DNA from: DASWRT01 sp036403035
GTDB taxonomy: Bacteria > Pseudomonadota > Alphaproteobacteria > ATCC43930 > CGMCC-115725
Direction: 5' to 3'
Assembly: GCA_036403035.1 (NCBI GenBank)
Contig: DASWRT010000497.1
Coordinates: 1-29,575, forward strand
Length of the DNA stretch: 29,575 nt
Shown: piece after piece, positions 1 through 6,459 of the stretch
Layout of the letters: each line of letters starts with the position of its first letter
Numbering within the stretch: position 1 is the stretch's first letter
Notes under the pieces: model-generated
Seen by the model: the letters and a program-made list of their open reading frames with translations, nothing else
Told to the model about the DNA's origin: nothing
Databases searched by the model: none
Position numbers and translations under genes: made by a program

Positions 1-1
1 C

Positions 2-172
2 GGCCGGTTCACCGCGACGCAGTTCTACGCCGACGTCGAGGGCCACCCCGACGACCGGCCGCTGAAGCTCGCGCTCGAAGAACTGCGCTTCTTCTCGCGC
101 GAGGTCCGCATCCTCGGCGTCTATCCCGGCCACCCCTTCCGCCGCGAAGCGACACAGGGACACGGGGACTGA
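2..172 (+). CDS. pheA: Prephenate dehydratase, C-terminal end (partial)
   Basis: This is the last 56 codons of a gene that enters from the left edge, ending in TGA at 170-172. The peptide contains FYADVEGHPDD and then EELRFFSREVRILGVYP, the end of the regulatory ACT domain of prephenate dehydratase in alphaproteobacteria. The full enzyme converts prephenate to phenylpyruvate in phenylalanine synthesis, and the ACT domain binds phenylalanine for feedback inhibition. The catalytic domain is outside the window. The gene converges on the HigBA pair to its right. The identification rests on recognising this conserved tail. Confidence 0.85.
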   Translation, partial: GRFTATQFYADVEGHPDDRPLKLALEELRFFSREVRILGVYPGHPFRREATQGHGD

Positions 173-231
173 TACCGATAAAGATCTGAAACGGGCATCG
201 GTGAGCCCGCCTCATCGGCCGGCCGTCGGCA

Positions 232-567
232 TCAGCCTTCGACCGGGTCGAGCAACTCCCGCCGAACCGGGCGGTCCGATGCGGCCACGGCTTGACGCGC
301 GTCGTACAGATCGACCGCATTCTGAAGGTTGAGCCAGTACTCCGGCGTCGTGCCCAGCACCTCGGCGATGCGGGTCGCCAGTTCGGCCGTTATGGCCGCA
401 TGGCCGTTGACGACGTTGCTCATATGCTTGCGCGTCACGCCCACCGCTTCGGCAAAGCGCGCGACCGAAACTCCGCGGGGATCGAGGTAGAGTTCGCGAA
501 GGATCTCGCCGGGGGAAGTCGGCCGTCGGTTCGGTTTAAAGAACATGGCAGGCACTTGTTCCGACAT
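232..567 (-). CDS. higA: HigA-type antitoxin, XRE family
   Basis: A 111-residue protein with a helix-turn-helix at about residues 30-70 (ARFAEAVGVTRKHMSNVVNG) and the stretch LATRIAEVLGTTPEYWLNLQ, which is typical of the HigA branch of XRE antitoxins. Such proteins bind and neutralise the RelE-like HigB toxin and repress their own promoter. Here it lies 17 bp downstream of the toxin gene on the same strand, in the toxin-first order normal for higBA. The N-terminal PTSPGEILRELYL motif is also standard for the family. It is likely controlled from the promoter/operator at 924-952. A solitary HigA would look the same, but the adjacent toxin makes a complete module likely. Confidence 0.92.
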   Translation of the reverse strand: MSEQVPAMFFKPNRRPTSPGEILRELYLDPRGVSVARFAEAVGVTRKHMSNVVNGHAAITAELATRIAEVLGTTPEYWLNLQNAVDLYDARQAVAASDRPVRRELLDPVEG

Positions 568-584
568 GCGCGGTACTCGTCCGC

Positions 585-908
585 TCAGTGATAGTCGACG
601 AAATCCACATCGACCGCATGCCCCGACTCATCGAACCGGAACACGAGGCGCCAATTCCCTGTGACCCTCATCGCGTAAAATCCTGCAAGATTTCCGGACA
701 GCGCATGGAAACCGTGCGCGGCGGCGAGGTCTTTAGGGTCAGTGGCGCCGTTCACCGCGTCGAGCAGGATCAGCAGCTTTTTGTGATACGCCTGTCCGAC
801 CCGCCGCGAGCGGCCGTCGACGAATAGTTCTTCCAGCCCCTTATGGCGGAACGAGCGGATCGCTATCGCGCTTCCCTTATGGAGGGATTGATCATCTACC
901 GCCGCCAA
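585..908 (-). CDS. higB: HigB-type toxin, RelE superfamily
   Basis: The frame encodes up to 107 residues and includes IRSFRHKGLEELF near the start, AAHGFHALSGNLAGFYAMRV in the middle and NWRLVFRF near the end. These match ribosome-dependent mRNA-cleaving toxins of the HigB/RelE fold. There is no in-frame ATG or GTG near the 5' end. TTG at 906-908 is the only conventional alternative start, but it would lie about 9 nt from the predicted transcription start. Most HigB proteins begin just before IRSF, which here corresponds to ATA/ATC codons at 858-866, preceded by a purine-rich AAGGGAAG. The exact start is therefore uncertain. The cognate antitoxin follows after 17 bp. Confidence 0.88.
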   Translation of the reverse strand: MAAVDDQSLHKGSAIAIRSFRHKGLEELFVDGRSRRVGQAYHKKLLILLDAVNGATDPKDLAAAHGFHALSGNLAGFYAMRVTGNWRLVFRFDESGHAVDVDFVDYH

Positions 909-923
909 GCCAGAGGGTTATTT

Positions 924-952
924 ATTGTATCGTCACCGACATGGTGACGCAA
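924..952 (-). promoter_or_regulatory. Predicted sigma-70-type promoter of higBA
   Basis: On the minus strand TTGCGT (947-952) is separated by exactly 17 bp from TACAAT (924-929), a good match to -35/-10 consensus. Transcription would start near 917, just upstream of the toxin frame. The AT-rich block around 920-930 stands out from the GC-rich surroundings. Confidence 0.6.
931..949. promoter_or_regulatory. Perfect inverted repeat, probable HigA operator
   Basis: CGTCACC (931-937) and GGTGACG (943-949) form a perfect inverted repeat with a 5-nt spacer. It sits inside the 17-bp spacer of the predicted higBA promoter. A dimeric XRE antitoxin bound here would block RNA polymerase, which is the usual autoregulation of this family. 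The assignment to HigA is inferred from position. Confidence 0.6.
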
Positions 953-1056
953 CCTCTTCGGTGACACCGATTAGATATGCCTTGATGCATTGACGCCCCC
1001 GCCGGCCGCGTGACAGCTTCCCGCCGACGAAGGAAAGCCGCACGGGAGGGGCCGCG

Positions 1057-2562
1057 ATGAAGGATGTGGACGCGCCGGACTTCACCTTGGGGGTGATCGG
1101 CGCCGGGGCGATGGGGTCGGGGATCGCCCAGGTGGCGCTGGTCGGCAGTATCCGCGTCATCCAGTTCGACGCGAACCGCGAGATGTTGCCGAAGGCACGG
1201 GACGGGATCTTCGCGCGGCTCGACCGGCTGGTCGAAAAGGGCGAACTGGCGGCGGACGCCGCGGCAGCCGCGAAGGGACGGCTGACGATCGCCGACGACA
1301 TCGCCGCATTCGCGCCGTGCGACGCGGTGGTCGAGGCGATCGTCGAGAACATCGACGTGAAGCGCGAGGTGTTCCGGAAGCTCGAAGAGATCGTCGCCGA
1401 GGACGCGATCCTCGCCTCGAACACGTCGTCGCTGCCGATCGCCTCGATCGCGCAGGCCTGCCGGCACCGCGGGCGCATCGCCGGGCTGCATTTCTTCAAC
1501 CCCGTGCCGCTGATGCGGCTGGTCGAGGTGATCGAGGCGGCGGACACCGAGCCGGCAGTCGGGGAGGCGCTGATGCGGCTCGGGCGGCGGCTCGGCCGCA
1601 CGCCGGTCCGCGTCAAGGACGCGCCGGGATTCCTCGTCAATTTGGGCGGGCGCGCCTACACGACGGAGGCGCTGCACATCCTTCAGGAGGGCGCAGCCAC
1701 GGTCGACGACGTCGACGCGGTGATGCGCGACTGCTGGGGCTTCCGGATGGGACCGTTCGAGCTGATGGACCTGACCGGGATCGACGTCAACTACCCCGTC
1801 AGCCGGATCATCTTCGAGGGCTACTGGTACGACCCGCGGCTGAAGACGACGCCGCTGCACGGCGCGCTGGCGCAGGCGGGGCGGCTGGGACGGAAGACCG
1901 GCGCCGGGTTCCATCGCTACGACGCGCAGGGCAAGAAGATCGCGCTGCCCGAACCGCCGGAGAACGGCGCGAAGCCGCCGGCGCAGATCGTCCTGCCGGA
2001 GAGCGACGACCGGCTCGTCTCGTTTGCCGTCGCGGCAGGCGTCGGCACATCGGCGCAGGACGACGGGACGAGCCCGGTCGTCGTGGCGCCGCTCGGCGAG
2101 GACTGCACCGCCGCCTGCGTGCGGCTCAGCACCGATCCGCGCCGCACCGTCGCCGTCGACCTGACCGGGGACGTGTCGCGCCGCGTCACCATCATGACCG
2201 CGCCGGGGGCCGGCGAAGCGGCGCGCGACGCGGTCGCGGCGCTGTTCCGCGCCGCCGGCCGCGCCGTGACGCGGATCGAGGATTGTCCCGGCTTCATCGG
2301 TCAGCGCATCGTCGCGGCGGTCGCTAATCTCGGCTGCGAGATGGCGCAGATGCGCCTCGCCAGCCCCGAGGACATCGACACGGCGATGCGCCTCGGCCTC
2401 AACTACCCGATGGGACCGCTGGCGATGGCCGACCGGGTCGGCGTCGAAGCGACGTACCGGATCCTGCTGCGGCTCCAGGAGATCACCGGCTCCGACCGCT
2501 ACCGGCCGAGTCTCTGGCTGCGCCGCCGGGCGCTGCTCAACCTGCCGGCATCGGCGGCCTGA
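1057..2562 (+). CDS. 3-hydroxyacyl-CoA (3-hydroxybutyryl-CoA) dehydrogenase, two-domain form
   Basis: A 501-residue NAD-dependent enzyme that oxidises L-3-hydroxyacyl-CoA to 3-ketoacyl-CoA in beta-oxidation or aromatic acyl-CoA breakdown. A Rossmann motif GAGAMGSG lies at residues 15-22. By spacing to the human enzyme the catalytic residues are S124 (SNTSS), H145 (GLHFFNPVP), E157 and N195 (DAPGFLVN). The C-terminal dehydrogenase domain occurs twice, at about 187-290 and again at 400-495 (DCPGFIGQR, LNYPMGPLAMAD). This is the PaaH-like architecture of about 500 residues. GGGAGGGG just upstream of ATG 1057 supports the start. The gene stands alone on the + strand and its last 26 bp overlap the 3' end of the opposing biotin carrier gene. 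The exact chain-length specificity cannot be read from the sequence. Confidence 0.92.
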   Translation: MKDVDAPDFTLGVIGAGAMGSGIAQVALVGSIRVIQFDANREMLPKARDGIFARLDRLVEKGELAADAAAAAKGRLTIADDIAAFAPCDAVVEAIVENIDVKREVFRKLEEIVAEDAILASNTSSLPIASIAQACRHRGRIAGLHFFNPVPLMRLVEVIEAADTEPAVGEALMRLGRRLGRTPVRVKDAPGFLVNLGGRAYTTEALHILQEGAATVDDVDAVMRDCWGFRMGPFELMDLTGIDVNYPVSRIIFEGYWYDPRLKTTPLHGALAQAGRLGRKTGAGFHRYDAQGKKIALPEPPENGAKPPAQIVLPESDDRLVSFAVAAGVGTSAQDDGTSPVVVAPLGEDCTAACVRLSTDPRRTVAVDLTGDVSRRVTIMTAPGAGEAARDAVAALFRAAGRAVTRIEDCPGFIGQRIVAAVANLGCEMAQMRLASPEDIDTAMRLGLNYPMGPLAMADRVGVEATYRILLRLQEITGSDRYRPSLWLRRRALLNLPASAA

Positions 2563-2854
2563 CGCCGCCGCCGTCCGGCGCGGCGGCCGACGGCGCGGCC
2601 GGCGTGGCGACCGGCTGGAGGAGGACGCTGCCCGCGACGACCGCGAGCACCTGCCCCTCCTCGACGAGATCGCCGCGCATGACGAGCACGCGCCGAACGG
2701 TACCGCTCGTTGCCGCGACAAGCGGCACTTCGACCTTCATCGTTTCGACGACGAGCAGGACCTCGCCCTGCGCGACGGCCTGACCGACATGCACCCGGAC
2801 ATCCCATACCGCACCGGCGACCGGCGACCGCACGTCCGTCCGAGGGGGCGTCAT
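2537..2854 (-). CDS. Biotin carboxyl carrier protein (biotinyl domain)
   Basis: A 105-residue biotinyl domain with the biotin attachment motif ETMKVEV, giving K40 as the probable biotinylated lysine (canonical form is MKM). The flanking pattern, SPVAGAVWDVRVHVGQAVAQG before and GTVRRVLVMRGDLVEEGQVLAVV after, is the hammerhead fold of biotin/lipoyl carriers. A Pro/Ala-rich tail follows from about residue 78. The start codon overlaps the stop of the biotin carboxylase by 4 bp, so the two are translationally coupled. The protein carries CO2 from the carboxylase to a carboxyltransferase, but no carboxyltransferase gene is present in the window. The last 26 bp overlap the convergent dehydrogenase gene. 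Confidence 0.9.
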   Translation of the reverse strand: MTPPRTDVRSPVAGAVWDVRVHVGQAVAQGEVLLVVETMKVEVPLVAATSGTVRRVLVMRGDLVEEGQVLAVVAGSVLLQPVATPAAPSAAAPDGGGVRPPMPAG

Positions 2855-4290
2855 GGCGAAGGCCCGTCGCTGACGCCGTCGCCGCGCCGAAGGCCGCCGC
2901 CGAGGACGGGAACCGCCTCGGCGGCGCGAAGCTCGCTGACCAATCCCGTGTCGAGCCGCCCGGCGCGGAACCGCTCGGACCCGAGCACCGCGAGCAGCAG
3001 CGGCAGGTTCGTCCGCACCCCGGCGACGGCAAAGCCGGCCAGCGCGTCGCGGAGCCGGCCGATCGCATCGGCGCGGTCGGCGCCGTGCACGACCACCTTG
3101 GCGAGCAGCGAGTCGTAGTAGGGCGTTAGTTCGCGGCCCTCGGCATAGCCGGTCTCGACCCGCACGCCGGGACCGGACGGCGGACGGAACGTCGTCAGCG
3201 TGCCGCAGGACGGGATCAGCGTCTCCGGATCCTCGGCATAGACCCGCGCCTCGATCGCATGCCCGCGGACCGCGACGGAGCGCGGCAGGATCGAACCGAG
3301 ATCGTCGCCGGCGGCGGAACGGATCTGGGCGGCGACGAGGTCGACCCCGGTGACCGCCTCGGTAACGGCGTGCTCGACCTGGAGGCGGGGGTTCATCTCC
3401 AGGAACCGCACCGTCCCGTCCGCGTCGATCAGCGTCTCGACCGTGCCGATATTGTCGTAGCCGAGCCGCGCCAGCGCGCTCGCGATCCGGACCGCCAGCT
3501 CGGCAAGCGCCGGCCGGTGGCGATCCTCCGAACCGTCGGACGTCGACGCGGCGGCGGGAGGCGGCGATTCGCCGATGATCTTCTGATGGCGGCGCTGCAC
3601 CGAGCAGTCGCGCTCGAACAGCGGTCGCACCGCGCCGAACCGGTCGCCGAGGATCTGGAACTCGATGTGGCGCGGACGCGGCAGGAGTTGCTCGAGATAC
3701 ACGTCCCAGTTGCCGAACAGCCGATAGGCGAGCGAACTGGCGCTGGCCACTGCGTCGACCAGATCGCGCTCGCAGCGCGCGACGTGCATGCCGAGCCCGC
3801 CGCCGCCGGCTGCCGGCTTCACCATCACCGGAAAACCGATCGAAGCCGCCGCCGCCCGCATCTCGCCGACATCGCCGGACAGCACGCCGCTGCCGCGGAC
3901 GGTCGGCAGGCCGAGCGCTGCGGCGACCTCCCGCGCACGGACCTTGTGCGCCATCAGTTCGATCCAGCGCGGCGACGGGCCGATGAAGCGCGCGCCGAGA
4001 TCCTGCACCCGCCAGGCGAAGCCGCTGCTCTCGGCGAGGAAGCCGTAGCCCGGATGCAGGGCGTCGGCACCGGTACGCCGGATCGCATCGAGCAGGATTT
4101 CGGGATTCAGATAGCTGGCGCGGGCCGGCGCCGGGCCGATCGGAATCGCTGTGTCGGCTTCGGCGAGATACGGCGCGTCGGCGTCGGCGTCCGAGTAGAC
4201 CGCGACCGAGCGGACGCCGAGCGAGCGCAGCGTCCGGATCACGCGGGCAGCGACCGCGCCGCGATTTGCGACGAGCACCTTCTGGAACAT
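2851..4290 (-). CDS. Biotin carboxylase subunit of an acyl-CoA carboxylase
   Basis: A 479-residue ATP-grasp enzyme that carboxylates biotin on the partner carrier protein. Visible landmarks are the N-terminal FQKVLVANRG, HPGYGFLAE at 79-87, K116, the glycine-rich ATP loop AAGGGGLGM at 160-168, RRHQK with K237, and LEMNPRLQVEH with E298, R302 and E306. These correspond to the catalytic residues of E. coli AccC, with about ten extra residues inserted near 240-255. GGGAG upstream of ATG 4290 supports the start. It forms a two-gene operon with the carrier gene (4-bp overlap). The family includes acetyl-, propionyl-, methylcrotonyl- and geranyl-CoA carboxylases; without the carboxyltransferase the substrate cannot be named. 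It is unlikely to be the housekeeping accBC pair because the gene order is reversed and the carrier lacks the long AccB N-terminus. Confidence 0.92.
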   Translation of the reverse strand: MFQKVLVANRGAVAARVIRTLRSLGVRSVAVYSDADADAPYLAEADTAIPIGPAPARASYLNPEILLDAIRRTGADALHPGYGFLAESSGFAWRVQDLGARFIGPSPRWIELMAHKVRAREVAAALGLPTVRGSGVLSGDVGEMRAAAASIGFPVMVKPAAGGGGLGMHVARCERDLVDAVASASSLAYRLFGNWDVYLEQLLPRPRHIEFQILGDRFGAVRPLFERDCSVQRRHQKIIGESPPPAAASTSDGSEDRHRPALAELAVRIASALARLGYDNIGTVETLIDADGTVRFLEMNPRLQVEHAVTEAVTGVDLVAAQIRSAAGDDLGSILPRSVAVRGHAIEARVYAEDPETLIPSCGTLTTFRPPSGPGVRVETGYAEGRELTPYYDSLLAKVVVHGADRADAIGRLRDALAGFAVAGVRTNLPLLLAVLGSERFRAGRLDTGLVSELRAAEAVPVLGGGLRRGDGVSDGPSP

Positions 4291-4385
4291 TGAGCGCTCC
4301 CTGAGCCTATCTCGGCAGGCTGTCAGCTCCCCGGCCCGGCTTCGGCGCCAGGGACAATTCGCCGGTTCCCCACATCGGCATCTCT

Positions 4386-4424
4386 CCCGGTACGGATCCT
4401 CCGCGGCGAAGGATCCGTACCGGG
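4386..4424 (-). terminator. 15-bp perfect hairpin, probable terminator of the GntR gene
   Basis: Arms 4386-4400 and 4410-4424 (CCCGGTACGGATCCT and its exact reverse complement) flank a 9-nt loop. There is no strong T-tract. Without the inserted element at 4433-4533 it would begin within about 4 bp of the GntR stop codon, a normal place for a terminator. Confidence 0.55.
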
Positions 4425-4432
4425 GCTAGAGC

Positions 4433-4533
4433 CAATACCGTTGACTTAAAGCGACTGGCGGCCGTGCCTCGCGGGGCGATCCGCTTGAACGGGGCCAACT
4501 GGCAAACGATCGCAGGCTTAAGTCAACGGTATT
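4433..4533. mobile_element. MITE-like element with IS4-type ends
   Basis: A perfect 18-bp inverted repeat, CCAATACCGTTGACTTAA at 4432-4449 and its complement at 4518-4535, bounds an interior of about 68 bp with no convincing coding sequence. The identical 11-mer GGGGCTAGAGC flanks it at 4422-4432 and 4534-4544, consistent with a target-site duplication. The ends resemble, from memory, the terminal repeat of the IS4 family (AATGCCG...AGTTAA), whose members make duplications of about 10-13 bp. A non-autonomous derivative moved by an IS4-type transposase is the best reading. The exact boundary is ambiguous by 1-2 bp because duplication and arm share bases. Confidence 0.65.
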
Positions 4534-4537
4534 GGGG

Positions 4538-5254
4538 CTAGAGCACGAACTGCTCGAAACGCCTCAGCATCTCCCGGCCGTTCCGGATGATCTCGCGCTT
4601 CTGCGCCTCGGCCTCGCCGGCATCGCCACGCCGCATCGCGGCGACGAGCGCGCGGTGCTGCTGTAGCCCGCGCGGCGCGCGCCCCGGCAAGATCATGATG
4701 ATGCGCATGACCCGACGCACCTTCTCGTAGATGCTGTCGAGCATCTCGGCCAGCACCGGGTTCCCGGCGGCCTCAATGGTCCGCAGACGCAGTATGTCGA
4801 TCGCCGCAGCGAACTCGTCGATGTTGCCCTGCTGCAGCTCCTCGACGCGCACTTGGTCGAAACGGTCGACGATATCCTGCCAAGAGGCCGGGTCGCTGCG
4901 CTCGGTCGCAAGGCGGGTCACCAGCCCTTCGAGCTGCTCGCGCACCTCGTAGAGGTGAAAGACCATCGCGAGATCGAGCTTCAGCACCACCGCTCCGCGG
5001 TTCGGAATGCGCTCGATGAGGCCGCGCTCCTCCAGCGTCAGGAACGCCTCGCGGATGCGCGAGCGCGAGACGCCGAACTCGTGCGCCAACTCCGACTCGC
5101 GAAGACGGCTGCCGGGCGGCAACGCATGGCTGCCGATTCGGGTCCGGAGCGCCTCGACGATGGCTGGCGCATCGATGTCGCGGTTCGTGGCGGAGCGGCG
5201 GCGCTTCGGACGCTCGCCTCCCGCAATCACCCTTAAGCCTTTGCGTGACGCCAT
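4538..5254 (-). CDS. GntR-family transcriptional regulator, FCD subfamily
   Basis: A 238-residue regulator with a winged helix-turn-helix at about 30-90 (LPPGSRLRESELAHEFGVSRSRIREAF and ERIPNRGAVV) and an all-helical FCD ligand-binding domain at about 100-230. Such proteins usually respond to carboxylic acids and repress neighbouring uptake or catabolic genes. The gene is divergent from the solute-binding protein gene, and a paired palindromic motif lies between them at 5270-5291. The stop codon lies within the right copy of the GGGGCTAGAGC duplication flanking the MITE. The ligand is unknown. The HTH and the R-E-x-L/F-x-x-L GntR signature are clear, so family assignment is firm. Confidence 0.92.
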   Translation of the reverse strand: MASRKGLRVIAGGERPKRRRSATNRDIDAPAIVEALRTRIGSHALPPGSRLRESELAHEFGVSRSRIREAFLTLEERGLIERIPNRGAVVLKLDLAMVFHLYEVREQLEGLVTRLATERSDPASWQDIVDRFDQVRVEELQQGNIDEFAAAIDILRLRTIEAAGNPVLAEMLDSIYEKVRRVMRIIMILPGRAPRGLQQHRALVAAMRRGDAGEAEAQKREIIRNGREMLRRFEQFVL

Positions 5255-5269
5255 TGATGCCTACGAGTG

Positions 5270-5291
5270 TGTCGACAATCCAGTCGACAAT
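5270..5291. promoter_or_regulatory. Tandem GTCGACAAT motif, probable GntR/FCD operator
   Basis: GTCGACAAT occurs at 5271-5279 and 5283-5291. The first copy is within the perfect palindrome TGTCGACA (5270-5277). A related TTGTCAACA lies at 5316-5324. FCD regulators commonly bind TTGT-N-ACAA-like sites, so autoregulation and control of the divergent transport gene are likely. TCTAAT at 5290-5295 (minus strand) could be a -10 element overlapped by the site. Confidence 0.5.
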
Positions 5292-5427
5292 TAGATTGGG
5301 TTATTGGCGGCACCCTTGTCAACATTGTTGCAACCGAGCCCGCCCTATCGGATGGTGTATCCTGCGGGCCCGGCAACCGGAGATGTTCCGGAGATCGGGC
5401 GCCGGCCGAGGGGGAAACAGGGGGAAG

Positions 5428-6435
5428 ATGTCGATGGGATTCCGCAATTTGCCGATGCGTACGCTGCTACTGCTGCTGCCGCTCCTGCCGCTCGCAAGCG
5501 CGTCCGCGGAGGTCAGCGAGATCAAGATCGCGAAGGGATTTGGCCTCTCATATCTTCAGTTCGTCGTGATGGAGCACGAGAAGCTGATCGAGAAGCATGC
5601 GAAGGCGGCCGGGCTCGACGGTCTCACGGCGGATTGGGCGTTCGTCGGCAGCGGCACGGCGGCGAACGAGGCGCTCCTCACCGGCAACCTGCACTTCGTC
5701 TCGGGCGGCCCGCCGACCGCGCTGATCCTGTGGGACAAGACCAGGGGCGGGATCAAGATGGTCTCGGCGATGAGCCAGATGCCGGCCTATCTCAACACCC
5801 GCAACCCGAACGTCCGCACGCTCCGCGACTTCACCACCGCGGACCGGATCGCGCTCTCCGCGATCAAGACCGCCGTGCAGGCGGTGACGCTCCAGATGGC
5901 GGCCGAGCAGGTCTTCGGCGTCGGCCATCACGAGCAGCTCGACGGGCTGACGGTGACCCTGTCGAATCCCGACGGGATGGCGGCGATGCTGTCGGGTACC
6001 GAGGTGACCAGCCACTTCACGGCGCCGCCCTACTCGACGCTCGAACTGGAGCGGCCGGGCGTCCATAAGGTGCTGAGTTCCTACGACGTGCTCGGCGGCC
6101 CGTCGACTTACATCGTGACGTGGTCGTCTGCGCGATTCCGCGAGGAGAACCCGAAGGCGTTCAAGGCGTTCGTCGACGCGTTCAGCGAGGCGACCGACAT
6201 CATCAACCAGGACAAGCGGCACGCCGCGGAGATCTATCGCGCCGGCTCGCAGACGAACGAGACGTTCGAAGACATCATGAAGCTGCTCGACGATCCCGAG
6301 ATCGTGTTCGCGATGGCGCCGAAGAACCTGATGAAGTACGCCGACTTCCTCCATCGCACCGGCGTGATCAAGCAGCAGCCGGCCTCGTGGAAGGACTTCT
6401 TCTTCCCGGAAATCCAAGACCGCCAGGGAAGCTAG
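5428..6435 (+). CDS. ABC transporter solute-binding protein, NitT/TauT type
   Basis: A 335-residue exported protein. The N-terminus MRTLLLLLPLLPLASASA is a classical signal peptide, probably cut after ASA. The mature part has EIKIAKGFGLSYLQFVVMEHEKLIE, then FVGSGTAANEALLTGNLHFVSGG and a late NPKAFKAFVDAF, the pattern of NitT/TauT (sulfonate, nitrate, pyrimidine-precursor) binding proteins. GGGGGAAG upstream fits ATG 5428 or, with better spacing, ATG 5434; the frame extends further upstream but has no signal there. No permease or ATPase gene adjoins it, so its membrane partner is encoded elsewhere or it works by another route. It is divergent from the GntR gene, which probably regulates it. 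Confidence 0.85.
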   Translation: MSMGFRNLPMRTLLLLLPLLPLASASAEVSEIKIAKGFGLSYLQFVVMEHEKLIEKHAKAAGLDGLTADWAFVGSGTAANEALLTGNLHFVSGGPPTALILWDKTRGGIKMVSAMSQMPAYLNTRNPNVRTLRDFTTADRIALSAIKTAVQAVTLQMAAEQVFGVGHHEQLDGLTVTLSNPDGMAAMLSGTEVTSHFTAPPYSTLELERPGVHKVLSSYDVLGGPSTYIVTWSSARFREENPKAFKAFVDAFSEATDIINQDKRHAAEIYRAGSQTNETFEDIMKLLDDPEIVFAMAPKNLMKYADFLHRTGVIKQQPASWKDFFFPEIQDRQGS

Positions 6436-6459
6436 GGGTTCGTCAAGAAACAAGCTTGT

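Noticed and set aside
922..2721. 599-codon open frame on the minus strand opposite the hydroxyacyl-CoA dehydrogenase
   Set aside because: It is an antisense frame of a well-supported gene, rich in Arg/Asp/His with no domain pattern, as expected in GC-rich DNA.
4307..4498. 63-codon minus-strand frame between the biotin carboxylase and GntR genes
   Set aside because: It runs through the terminator hairpin and one MITE arm and has no homology pattern or ribosome binding site.
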